In this document: piece after piece, positions 8,571 to 16,844 of the stretch
Numbering within the stretch: position 1 is the stretch's first letter
Layout: the number at the start of each line of letters is the position of its first letter
Source: Microbacterium hydrocarbonoxydans
GTDB taxonomy: Bacteria > Actinomycetota > Actinomycetes > Actinomycetales > Microbacteriaceae
Direction of reading: 5' to 3'
Length of the DNA: 64,000 nucleotides
Assembly (NCBI RefSeq): GCF_011752045.1
Contig: NZ_JAAKXW010000005.1
Span: forward strand, 372,001 to 436,000
Translations under genes and position numbers: made by a program
Notes under the pieces: generated by a model
Told to the model about the DNA's origin: nothing
Database searches by the model: none
Seen by the model: only the letters and a program-made list of their open reading frames with translations

Positions 8571-9302
8571 ATGAAGGAGAACCCCGAAGGCGACGGCGAC
8601 CTCCTCGAGGTGCGCCGGGCCGTCTACCGCCCGCTGCGGCGGGGCAACGCGCTCGAGGACGCGGTGGCGCGTCTCGTGCAGACCATCCGCCTAGGCATCG
8701 TCGCCCCGGGGGAATCCCTCCCGCCGGAGCGCGAGCTCGCGGCGTCGTTCGGCGTGAGCCGCGACACCGTACGGGAGGCGATCAGGGAGCTCGCCGACAC
8801 CGGCTACCTGCTGCCGCGGCGGGGCCGGTACGGCGGCACCTTCGTCGCCGATCCGCTGCCGCAGCCGTCGGGCAGGGGAGCGGTGGATCCGGCCGAGCTC
8901 GATGACGTGCTGGGGCTGCGGCGGGTGCTGGAGACCGGCGCGGCGCGCGCAGCTGCCGGCCGGCCGCTGGATGCCGCGATCCGCGCCGACCTGTGGGCGC
9001 GGCATGAGGCGGCGCTTCCGGCGGGGCCCGACGAGTATCGCCGCCTCGACACGCTGCTGCACCTGGCCATCGCAGAGGCTGCGGGCATCCCTTCCCTGGT
9101 GGCGCTGGTGGCAGAGAACAGGGCAGCCGTGAACGCCCTGCTGGACACGTTCCCCCTGATGCCGCGCAACATCCAGCACTCCGGCGAGCAGCACGAGCAG
9201 ATCGTCACGGCGATCCTCGCCGGCCGCCCCGACGCGGCCGAGGCGGCGATGCGGGATCACCTCGCCGGGTCGGAGGCGCTGCTGCGCGGCTTCCTCGTCT
9301 GA
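8571..9302 (+). CDS. GntR-family regulator, FadR/FCD subgroup
   Basis: A 243-residue repressor with an N-terminal winged helix (about residues 23-88, with LPPERELAASFGVSRDTVREAIREL and the wing GGTFV) and a helical FCD ligand domain to the C-terminus (LGLRRVLETGAARAAAG onward, HLAIAEAAG, AEAAMRDHL). It is the last gene of the glutamylation operon, 30 bp after the SDR, so it probably controls that operon and perhaps the divergent permease and the transporter downstream. Its ligand may be a glutamylated intermediate. This is inferred. Confidence 0.85.
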   Translation: MKENPEGDGDLLEVRRAVYRPLRRGNALEDAVARLVQTIRLGIVAPGESLPPERELAASFGVSRDTVREAIRELADTGYLLPRRGRYGGTFVADPLPQPSGRGAVDPAELDDVLGLRRVLETGAARAAAGRPLDAAIRADLWARHEAALPAGPDEYRRLDTLLHLAIAEAAGIPSLVALVAENRAAVNALLDTFPLMPRNIQHSGEQHEQIVTAILAGRPDAAEAAMRDHLAGSEALLRGFLV

Positions 9303-9364
9303 GTCCCGCGGGCGTCGCCGATCTCCCGGTTCTCGGTGATAATCGAAAGCCGTCTGTCGGAATT

Positions 9365-9381
9365 GCAACGGAAACCGTTGC
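9365..9381. promoter_or_regulatory. Palindromic operator upstream of the polyamine transporter operon
   Basis: GCAACGG-AAA-CCGTTGC is a perfect 7-bp inverted repeat with a 3-nt spacer. Outer AAT/ATT bases extend the symmetry by three more pairs past one mismatch. It lies 105 bp before the ATPase start in a 183-bp gap. The size and symmetry suit a dimeric repressor. The FadR-type protein at 8571 is the nearest candidate, although the sequence is not the usual TGGT-N3-ACCA form. I see no second copy in the window. Confidence 0.5.
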
Positions 9382-9485
9382 GATTTGATCACCTCGCCTC
9401 GGTATCCGCTGTACCTGGCGCTGATCCTGTGCAAGACTTCCCAGTGTTCCCGGCAGGGACGCAGTGATCTCGATGGGGAGGTTCC

Positions 9486-10616
9486 ATGCCCGACATCACC
9501 GGCGGCGTCAGCATCGACGCGGTGACGAAGCGATACGGCTCGGCCACGGCCGTCGACGACGTGACCCTCGACGTGCAGCCCGGCGAGTTCCTCTCCCTGC
9601 TGGGGCCCTCCGGGTGCGGCAAGACCACCACGCTTCGGATGATCGCGGGGTTCGAGCAGCCGGATGCCGGCGACATCCGGATCTCCGGGCGCAGCGTGCT
9701 CGGCCTGCCGCCGTACCGCCGCGAGGTCAACACCGTCTTCCAGGCGTACGCGCTGTTCCCGCACATGAGCGTCGCCGAGAACGTGGCGTACGGCCTGCAG
9801 CAGCGCCGGACCCCGAAGTCGGAGATCCGCGCCAGGGTCGCGGAGGCCCTGGACCTCGTGCAGATGCGCCACCTCGCCGATCGCCGACCGACGCAGCTCT
9901 CCGGCGGTCAGCAGCAGCGCATCGCGCTGTCGCGCGCGCTGGTCAACCGGCCGGCCGTGCTGCTGCTCGACGAGCCGCTCGGAGCGCTGGACCGGCAGCT
10001 CCGCGAGGAGATGCAGCTGGAGCTGAAGCTCCTGCAGTCGAGTCTGGGCATCACCTTCGTCTTCGTGACGCACGACCAGGGCGAGGCGCTGTCCATGAGC
10101 GACCGCATCGCCATCATGCGCCACGGCGTCGTGGAGCAGATCGCCGACCCCGACACCGTGTACGCGCGTCCCGCGTCGGCCTACGTCGCCGCCTTCGTCG
10201 GCCAGCAGAACTTCTTCACCGGCCCCGTGTCGGCGGACGGCGCAGCCGTCGAAGCAGCGGAGTCGGTCGTCCGGGCGACCGCTGCGGAACTCGCAGGGGC
10301 CACCCGCGGGCAGGCCGCCGTGCGTCCCGAGTTCGTGCGGATCGCGGCCGAAGGGTCGGCGGATGCCGTCGCGCCCGCATCCGTCAACACCGCCCGCGGC
10401 ACGGTCATCGGCGTCGCCCATCTCGGTGAGACCATGCAGTACCTGGTGCGGATCGGCGAGGACCGGAGCCTCATCGTCCGCCGCCCGACACCCGAGGCGC
10501 CGCCGCTGTCGGTCGGCGACGCCGTGGTCTGCTCGTGGGATTCCGCGAACGTCCTGCTCTTCCCCGCCGACGAAGCCGCGACCGACGCCGGCTACGTCGC
10601 CCCGCCGGCCGCCTGA
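9486..10616 (+). CDS. Polyamine ABC transporter ATP-binding protein (PotA-like)
   Basis: A 376-residue ATPase of the spermidine/putrescine class. It has Walker A GPSGCGKT (residues 40-47), the Q-loop in NTVFQAYALFPHM, signature LSGGQQQR (about 138-145), Walker B VLLLDEPLGALD, the H-loop in VTHDQ, and a C-terminal TOBE-like domain from about residue 240. A GGGGAGG-type site precedes the ATG. It is first in an operon with the binding protein and two permeases and energises import of a polyamine or similar cation at the membrane. Confidence 0.87.
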   Translation: MPDITGGVSIDAVTKRYGSATAVDDVTLDVQPGEFLSLLGPSGCGKTTTLRMIAGFEQPDAGDIRISGRSVLGLPPYRREVNTVFQAYALFPHMSVAENVAYGLQQRRTPKSEIRARVAEALDLVQMRHLADRRPTQLSGGQQQRIALSRALVNRPAVLLLDEPLGALDRQLREEMQLELKLLQSSLGITFVFVTHDQGEALSMSDRIAIMRHGVVEQIADPDTVYARPASAYVAAFVGQQNFFTGPVSADGAAVEAAESVVRATAAELAGATRGQAAVRPEFVRIAAEGSADAVAPASVNTARGTVIGVAHLGETMQYLVRIGEDRSLIVRRPTPEAPPLSVGDAVVCSWDSANVLLFPADEAATDAGYVAPPAA

Positions 10617-10648
10617 CCCGTCCACCCGAAACGACCCTGGAGACAACG

Positions 10649-11827
10649 ATGTCCGAGCCTTCGATCCGCATCCTCGCCAGCAGCGAGGCCGTCCCGTTCC
10701 TCCGCCGCGAGCTCTCCCGCCGAGGATTCCTCGGCGTCGCGGCCGCCGGCGCCGCCGCCGCGATCCTCACCGCCTGCACGCCGGGCGGGGGCGGCTCCCC
10801 GGCCCCCGCGGCGACGGGCGGAGCGCTGGAGAAGAGCCTGTCCATCTACACCTGGGGCGACTACGACAGCCCCGACGTGCTCGAGACGTTCACGAAGGAC
10901 CAGGGCCCCAAGATCGAGCTGTCCTCCTTCAACTCCAACGAGGAGATGATCGCGAAGCTCACCGCAGCCAAGGGCAGCGCGGGCTACGACATCGTCGTGC
11001 CCACCGGCGTGTACATCCAGCAGATGGTGCAGAACGGGCTGCTGCAGAAGCTCAACCGCGACCTCATCCCGAACTTCGCGAACCTCGACCCTGCCTTCGT
11101 CGGCCGGGCCTGGGATCCGGAGAACGAGTACTCGATCTGCAAGGCGTGGGGAACGACCGGCTTCGTCTACGACAAGACCGTGATCACCCGCGAGCTCACC
11201 ACGTGGGCCGACTTCCTCGACGCCGCGCAGAACGAGGCCAGCGGGAAGACCACGATGCTCGACGACGCCAGCGAGCTCACGGGCGCCTACTTCTGGGCCA
11301 ACGACATCCCGTGGACCACGACCGACGCGGCTCACCTCGACGCCGCGGAGGAGTTCCTCGTCGGGAAGCTCGCCACGCACATCGAGGCGTTCGACTCGTA
11401 CCCGGGCGGCGGCGCGATCCAGCAGGTCTCGCACGTGCTCATGCAGGCCTACAACGGCGACGTGCGTCTCGGCATCATGGAGAGCAGCGAGCCCGAGCGG
11501 TGGCAGTGGGTGCTCCCCGGACCCAAGACCGAGATCTGGATGGACAACTGGGCGATCCCTGTCGGCGCCCCGCACCCGGAGGCGGCGCACGCCTTCATCG
11601 ACTACGTGCTCGACCCGGCGGTGTCCCTTCAGGAGCTGGACTACATCGGCTACCACACCGGCGTCGCGGACATCGAGCAGGCTGCCGTCGACGCCGGGCT
11701 CCCGCTGCTGGACATGGTGTTCTTCACCCCGGAGCAGCTCGAGACGATGGAGGAGGGCGAAGTCACCGACGCCCTCACCCGCGTGGTCGAGATCTACAAC
11801 AAGGTGAAGGCGGCCGCGGGTGCGTAG
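10649..11827 (+). CDS. Polyamine-type solute-binding lipoprotein (PotD-like), Tat-exported
   Basis: A 392-residue extracellular binding protein. The N-terminus has a twin-arginine signal (SRRGFLG, residues 23-29), then an Ala-rich core and lipobox LTAC with Cys43 as the lipidation site, so it is probably exported folded and anchored as a lipoprotein. The mature part begins with SIYTWGDYDSPDVLETF, typical of spermidine/putrescine-binding proteins. The start at 10649 (MSEPSIR) was chosen because the upstream part of the frame overlaps the ATPase gene. Its end overlaps the next gene by 8 bp. Confidence 0.87.
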   Translation: MSEPSIRILASSEAVPFLRRELSRRGFLGVAAAGAAAAILTACTPGGGGSPAPAATGGALEKSLSIYTWGDYDSPDVLETFTKDQGPKIELSSFNSNEEMIAKLTAAKGSAGYDIVVPTGVYIQQMVQNGLLQKLNRDLIPNFANLDPAFVGRAWDPENEYSICKAWGTTGFVYDKTVITRELTTWADFLDAAQNEASGKTTMLDDASELTGAYFWANDIPWTTTDAAHLDAAEEFLVGKLATHIEAFDSYPGGGAIQQVSHVLMQAYNGDVRLGIMESSEPERWQWVLPGPKTEIWMDNWAIPVGAPHPEAAHAFIDYVLDPAVSLQELDYIGYHTGVADIEQAAVDAGLPLLDMVFFTPEQLETMEEGEVTDALTRVVEIYNKVKAAAGA

Positions 11828-12722
11828 GAAGGCCGGCATCGCCCTGGCGTTCCCCGCCTGGGCGTGGCTGCTGTTCTTCTTCGTCATCCCGGTCGGCTAT
11901 GTCGTCTGGTTCAGCTTCGGCTACAAGCCGGGCATCTTCGGCACCCACGCGAACGACGTGCTGTCCTTCGACCGGTACCTCGAGGTGCTCACGCCGACGT
12001 TCTTCGCCACCTTCCAGAACACGCTCTGGATCGGCATCGTCGGCACCCTCGCCTGCCTCGCCATCGGCGGACCCGTGGCCTACTGGATGGCGGTGAAGGC
12101 GCCGCCGTCCCGCCGCGGGCTGCTCGTCGCCCTGGTCATGGTGCCGTTCTGGACCAATTTCCTCGTCCGCACGATCGGGTGGCAGATCATCCTGGCGCCC
12201 AACGGCTGGCTGTCCGGCATCCTGCAGGGCCTGGGACTCGGACCGCTCGACATCCTCTACACGCGTCCCGCCGTCCTCCTCGGCGTGATCTACAACTACC
12301 TGCCCCTGATGATCCTGCCCCTGTTCGTCGCGTTCGACCGGGTCGCCCCCGCGCTGCGCGAGGCGTCGAAGGACCTCGGCGCGAACAGATGGAGCACCTT
12401 CCTCCGGGTGACCCTGCCGATCGCACGGCCGGGCGTCGTCGCCGGCATCCTGCTCGTCTTCATCCCGCTGATGGGCGACTACATCACCGCCACGATCCTC
12501 GGCGGCGCCAAGGGCAACATGATCGGGCAGATGGTCGCGATCCAGTTCCAGACGGCGCAGAACTGGGCTCTGGGCTCCGCGATGGCGGTGATGCTGATCC
12601 TCATCGTCATGCTGACCGCCGCCGTGGCGTTCGCGCTGGTGTGGCTGGCCGGCGTCCCGTTCCGGCTGCGCAACCGCGTGGTGATCGACCCCGCTCCTCT
12701 CGCCCGCGGAGGTGCCGCATGA
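11820..12722 (+). CDS. Polyamine ABC transporter permease (PotB-like)
   Basis: A 300-residue inner-membrane permease with about six segments, starting with GTG inside the end of the binding-protein gene. The EAA coupling loop reads LREASKDLGANRWSTFLRVTLPIARPG, the normal docking site for the ATPase. The FPAWAWLLFFFVIPVGYVVWFSF start matches PotB/PotH proteins. It forms the channel with the next gene, whose ATG overlaps its stop. Confidence 0.87.
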   Translation: MRRKAGIALAFPAWAWLLFFFVIPVGYVVWFSFGYKPGIFGTHANDVLSFDRYLEVLTPTFFATFQNTLWIGIVGTLACLAIGGPVAYWMAVKAPPSRRGLLVALVMVPFWTNFLVRTIGWQIILAPNGWLSGILQGLGLGPLDILYTRPAVLLGVIYNYLPLMILPLFVAFDRVAPALREASKDLGANRWSTFLRVTLPIARPGVVAGILLVFIPLMGDYITATILGGAKGNMIGQMVAIQFQTAQNWALGSAMAVMLILIVMLTAAVAFALVWLAGVPFRLRNRVVIDPAPLARGGAA

Positions 12723-13615
12723 CCGCCGCCGACACGCGCGCCATCGTCACCGCACGCAGCACGACGAGGCCGAAGAGCCCCCGCTCCCGCGGAGACCTCG
12801 GATTCCTCATCTGGGGCATCGCCGTGCTGGTGTTCCTGTTCCTGCCGATCGCGGTCGTCGTCGCGTACTCGTTCAACACCGGACGCCTGCTCACCTCGTT
12901 CACGGATGCCGGCCTCGACTCCTTCGCGGCGATCGTGACGAACGACGTCATCAGGGGCGCCGTGCTCGTGTCGGTGCAGACCGGCTTCATCGCGGCGATC
13001 CTCGCGAGCATCCTCGGCACCCTCGCCGGCATCGCGATGGCACGGAACCCCGGGAAGTGGGTGTGGTGGTTCCTCGCCCTCCTGCTGCTGGTGTCGGTGA
13101 CACCGGAGATCGTCGACGCCGTCGCGCTGCTTCCCTGGCTGGTCACGCTCGGCCAGGACTGGGGGATCGGGCTGTTCGGCAACGGCATCGTGCGGCTCGT
13201 GGTCGGCCACTCGCTGTTCTCGGTCGCGATCGTGTCCTATCTCGTCCGGGCCAGGCTCCTCGGACTCGACGCGCAGCTGGAGGAGGCCTCCGCCGATCTC
13301 TACGCGCCGCCGCTGACGACCTTCCGGCGGGTGACGCTGCCGCTCGCGATGCCCGCGGTGCTCGCCGGCTTCCTGCTCTCGTTCACGCTGAGCCTGGACA
13401 ACACCGTGATCGCCGCGTTCGTCTCGGTCGCCGGCACCACGCCGTGGCCCGTGTACATCCTGGGCGCGGTCCGCACCGGACTGCGGCCGGAGATCGCCGC
13501 CGTGTCCACGATCATGCTGCTGCTCACGCTCGTGGCGCTGGCACTGGTCGCGCTGGTGCTGAAGCGGGCGGGGGACTCCGCCGCCGACATCGCCCGCACC
13601 ATGGCAGGAGGATGA
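12719..13615 (+). CDS. Polyamine ABC transporter permease (PotC-like)
   Basis: A 298-residue second permease with about six segments. After a polar N-terminal tail of about 25 residues, WGIAVLVFLFLPIAVVVAYSFN matches PotC/PotI. The EAA loop reads LEEASADLYAPPLTTFRRVTLPLAMPA. The ATG at 12719 overlaps the previous stop (ATGA). The pair with PotB is the usual heterodimer for spermidine/putrescine importers. Confidence 0.87.
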   Translation: MTAADTRAIVTARSTTRPKSPRSRGDLGFLIWGIAVLVFLFLPIAVVVAYSFNTGRLLTSFTDAGLDSFAAIVTNDVIRGAVLVSVQTGFIAAILASILGTLAGIAMARNPGKWVWWFLALLLLVSVTPEIVDAVALLPWLVTLGQDWGIGLFGNGIVRLVVGHSLFSVAIVSYLVRARLLGLDAQLEEASADLYAPPLTTFRRVTLPLAMPAVLAGFLLSFTLSLDNTVIAAFVSVAGTTPWPVYILGAVRTGLRPEIAAVSTIMLLLTLVALALVALVLKRAGDSAADIARTMAGG

Positions 13616-13616
13616 C

Positions 13617-15275
13617 ATGACCCACGCCGACATCGTCTTCACCGGGGGCCGGCGAGGGGGCCGTGCCTTCCTCTCGGACGCAGCCCGGAGCACCGCGGCG
13701 GCCGTCGCCGTGAGCGGCGGCCGGATCAGCGCCGTCGGCCACGACCTGAGCGATCTCATCGGACCACGGACCGAGGTCGTCGACCTCGAGGGACGGATGC
13801 TCGTGCCCGGGTTCCAGGACGCGCATGTCCACCCCGTCTGGGGCGGGCTGGACATGCTGCGCTGCGACCTCGCGGCCCTGTCCACGCGGGACGAGTACCT
13901 CGCCCGCATCGCCGCGTACGCCACGGAGCATCCCGACGACGCCTGGGTGCTCGGCGGCGGCTGGCAGATGTCGGCGTTCCCGGGCGGCACGCCCACCGCG
14001 GCCGACCTCGACACCGTCGTCCCCGGCCGGCCCGCCTTCCTACCCAACCGCGACGGCCACGGCGCCTGGGTGAACTCGCGGGCGCTCGCGCTCGCCGGGA
14101 TCACGCGGGGCACCCCGGATCCGGCGGACGGCCGCATCGAGCGCGACGCCGACGGGAACCCGAGCGGCACGCTGCACGAGGGTGCGATGGGGCTCGTGAA
14201 CCGGCTGCTGCCGCCCGAGCCGCCCGAGCGCCTCGTGGACGCCCTGCTGCTCGGCCAGAAGCACCTGCACTCCTTCGGGGTCACGGCCTGGCAGGACGCG
14301 ATCGTGGGCACCGAGTACGGGGACGCCGGCGATCCGCTGCCCGCCTACCTCCGTGCGGGGTCGTCCGGGGCGCTCACCGGGCGCGTGGTGGGGTCGCTGT
14401 GGTGGGACCGCTCGCGCGGACTCGAGCAGATCGACGACATCGTCGCCCGCCGGGCCTCAGGGACCGCGGGGCGCTTCCGCGCGCGCAGCGTGAAGATCAT
14501 GCAGGACGGCGTGGCCGAGAACTTCACCGCGGCGATGCTCGAGCCGTACTGCGACGGGCACGGGCATCCGGGTGGAGACGACGGGATCTCCTTCGTCGAG
14601 CCGGAGCTGCTGAAGGAGGCCGCGAGGCGGCTGGACGCGCACGGCTTCGGGCTGCACTTCCATGCGATCGGTGACAGGGCGGTGCGCGAGTGCCTGGACG
14701 CCGTCGAGGCCGCGCTCCTCGCGAACGGGCCGAGCGGCAACCGGCATCACATCTCGCACATCCAGGTCGTGCACCCCGACGACATCCCGCGGTTCAGGGC
14801 GCTCGACGTGGCGGCGAACATGCAGATGCTGTGGGCGACGCTGGAGCCGCAGATGGTCGAGCTCACCATCCCGTTCCTCGGAGAGGAGCGCTCCTCCTGG
14901 CAGTACCCGTTCGGAGATCTGCTCCGTGCGGGCACCGCGCTCGCCGCCGGCAGCGACTGGTCGGTGTCGACGCCCGACCCGATGGCTGCGATCCACGTCG
15001 CCGTGAACCGCCGGTCGGCGCCGAGCGAGTGGGAGGGCGACTATCCGCCGTTCCTGCCCGAGCAGGCGATCGACCTCGGCACCGCGCTCGCCGCGTACAC
15101 GGCCGGCTCTGCGCGGGTGAATCACCTCGACGAGACCGGCACGATCGCGGTCGGGATGCTCGCCGACCTCGCGCTGCTCGATCGCGACCCGTTCGCGCAT
15201 CCGGCCGATGAGATCGGCCTCACCCGGGTGCTCGGCACCTGGGTGGAGGGGGAGCGGGTGCACGCGGCGGACTGA
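13617..15275 (+). CDS. Amidohydrolase family 3 protein (YtcJ-like)
   Basis: A 552-residue metal-dependent amidohydrolase of the YtcJ/ExoP group. DAHVHP (about residues 68-73) supplies the first metal histidines, followed by KIMQDGV (metal-bridging Lys region), HFHAIGD and HISHIQ (further His ligands), and a late AAGSDWSV with the catalytic Asp. It starts 1 bp after the permease stop with GGAGG in front, so it belongs to the transporter operon. It may hydrolyse an amide taken up by the transporter, although substrates of this family are rarely known. Confidence 0.8.
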   Translation: MTHADIVFTGGRRGGRAFLSDAARSTAAAVAVSGGRISAVGHDLSDLIGPRTEVVDLEGRMLVPGFQDAHVHPVWGGLDMLRCDLAALSTRDEYLARIAAYATEHPDDAWVLGGGWQMSAFPGGTPTAADLDTVVPGRPAFLPNRDGHGAWVNSRALALAGITRGTPDPADGRIERDADGNPSGTLHEGAMGLVNRLLPPEPPERLVDALLLGQKHLHSFGVTAWQDAIVGTEYGDAGDPLPAYLRAGSSGALTGRVVGSLWWDRSRGLEQIDDIVARRASGTAGRFRARSVKIMQDGVAENFTAAMLEPYCDGHGHPGGDDGISFVEPELLKEAARRLDAHGFGLHFHAIGDRAVRECLDAVEAALLANGPSGNRHHISHIQVVHPDDIPRFRALDVAANMQMLWATLEPQMVELTIPFLGEERSSWQYPFGDLLRAGTALAAGSDWSVSTPDPMAAIHVAVNRRSAPSEWEGDYPPFLPEQAIDLGTALAAYTAGSARVNHLDETGTIAVGMLADLALLDRDPFAHPADEIGLTRVLGTWVEGERVHAAD

Positions 15276-15280
15276 GCCGG

Positions 15281-16731
15281 TCACACCAGCGGCAGGGCGC
15301 CGTCGTACTCGGTCGAGGTCAGCTGCGGTCCGTCGTCGGCGCCGAACACCCGGGCCGTGCCGGGTTCGCTCCGCCAGGACGGCCAGCCCGGATCGTGCCG
15401 GTGCACGAACGCGACCGCCGTCGCGTGCATCAGGTCGGCGAGGCGCTGCGGCGGGTGCGGGCCGGCGATGCGGGCGACGCGCGGGGAGTCCAGCACGTCC
15501 CACCAGAACGGCACGTCGAGGCAGTGGCACGACCAGCCGAGGACGGGAGACACCCACGCGAACCGGTACGCCCAGGTCGCCTCGCCGGCGCGTGCCTCTG
15601 CGACGTTGACGACGAGGGAGCGGAACACCTCGTCGGCGACGAAGCGCCCGAGCAGGCCGATCGAATCCCGCCGTGGCACGCGGTTCGCCGCCAGCCAGCT
15701 GCGGCGGCGCGACCCCTCGCGCGCGAGCAGAGGCAGGGTGAAGCGACGCGGCAGGTGCCGCAGGATCCGCGGGGCGGTCTCCAGCGCCGTGGTGAACTCG
15801 TCGTCCGTCGCGCCGATCAGCAGCGGCTTGCCGGCGCCGATGCCCGCGGCGATCGCCTCGACGGTCGGCTGAGCGATCAGGTCGCCGTCGATCACCGGAC
15901 CCCACGGCACCCCGTCGTGCAGCGGGCTGAGCAGGGCGGCGAGGCCCCTCTTGCCCAGCAGGCCCGCCTCGTACTGATGCCGGGTGAGCCGGCGCTCGCT
16001 CGTGCTGCGGAACCCCCGCAGGTCGGGGCGGACGCCGGCCAGCTCGGCGAGGCGGACGCTGCGCTGCTCCGCGATCTCGCGCGGGATGTCGGCGAGCGCC
16101 CCGGAGAACGAGATCGCCGCCTGGAACAGATGCTGCGCGGCGGGCATCCCGAGCAGCGTGAGCACGGCGCCGCCGCCGGCCGAATGCCCTGCGACCGTCA
16201 CCCGCCCGGGGTCGCCGCCGAAGGAAGCGATGTTGCGATGCACCCACTCCAGCGCCGCCAGCCAGTCGCGCACGCCGCGGTTGTCGGGCGCGCCGTCGAT
16301 GACACCGAAGCCGTCGACCCCAGACGATAGGAGACGGTCACCGTGACGACGCCGTCTCGCGTGAAGGTCCGGCCGTCGTACCAGGGGCCGATGGCAGACC
16401 CGGCGGAGTAGGCGCCGCCGTGGATCCACACGAGGACGGGGAGCGCAGCGGGCGCGAGCGCGGGGGTGAAGACGTTGAGATTCAGGATCTCGGCACCGGG
16501 CACGCTCGGCTCGGGGATGAGCGCTCCCGGCTCCTCCCGCCGCTGCGGCGTCGGGCCGAAGGCGGTCGCGTCGCGGATCCCGGTCCACGGTTCGACCGGC
16601 TGCGGGGCGAGGAAGCGCAGAGGGCCGACGGGCGCCGCGGCGAACGGGATGCCGAGGAAGGCCAGGTCGTGGGCACGCCGGAGTCCCCGGATCGGGCCTT
16701 CCGCCGTCCCCACGACCGGACCATCGTCCAT
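15281..16731 (-). pseudogene. Type-B carboxylesterase, disrupted by a one-base frameshift
   Basis: Two frames together give one carboxylesterase/para-nitrobenzyl esterase-like protein. The first, from ATG 16731 (MDDGPVVGTAEGPIRG), runs through LNVFTPA, the oxyanion block VLVWIHGGAY and VVTVTVSYRLG. The second continues with VDGFGVIDGAPDNRGVRDWLAALEWVHRNIASFGGDP and GHSAGGG (nucleophile Ser), then to the stop at 15281. The break is at 16318-16321, where a run of four C on the plus strand would need five to restore Leu-Gly-Val-Asp-Gly. The rest of the gene is intact, so this is either a very recent mutation or a sequencing error. It converges with the amidohydrolase gene, 5 bp apart. Confidence 0.8.
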
Positions 16732-16799
16732 GGCGCTCACCTCTGGATCACCCAGTGTGCAGCGGGAAGATCGTCGGGTCACGCCCCTTGCGCGGCGAC

Positions 16800-16839
16800 G
16801 CCGGATGTGCCCGGGCGCGCGGCTCCGGGCACATCCGGC
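16800..16839 (-). terminator. Strong hairpin after the aminotransferase gene
   Basis: GCCGGATGTGCCCGG (16800-16814) and its exact complement (16825-16839) give a perfect 15-bp stem with a 10-nt loop, 5 bp beyond the stop of the aminotransferase on the minus strand. There is no T tract, as is common in this group. Confidence 0.7.
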
Positions 16840-16844
16840 AGGAT

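Noticed and set aside
8691..10646. 651-residue minus-strand frame across the FadR and ATPase genes
   Set aside because: Covers two clear plus-strand genes and a leader with a palindrome; a composition artefact.
16310..16330. Programmed frameshift in the carboxylesterase
   Set aside because: No slippery heptamer with a downstream structure, and esterases of this type are not known to use recoding; an indel is simpler.
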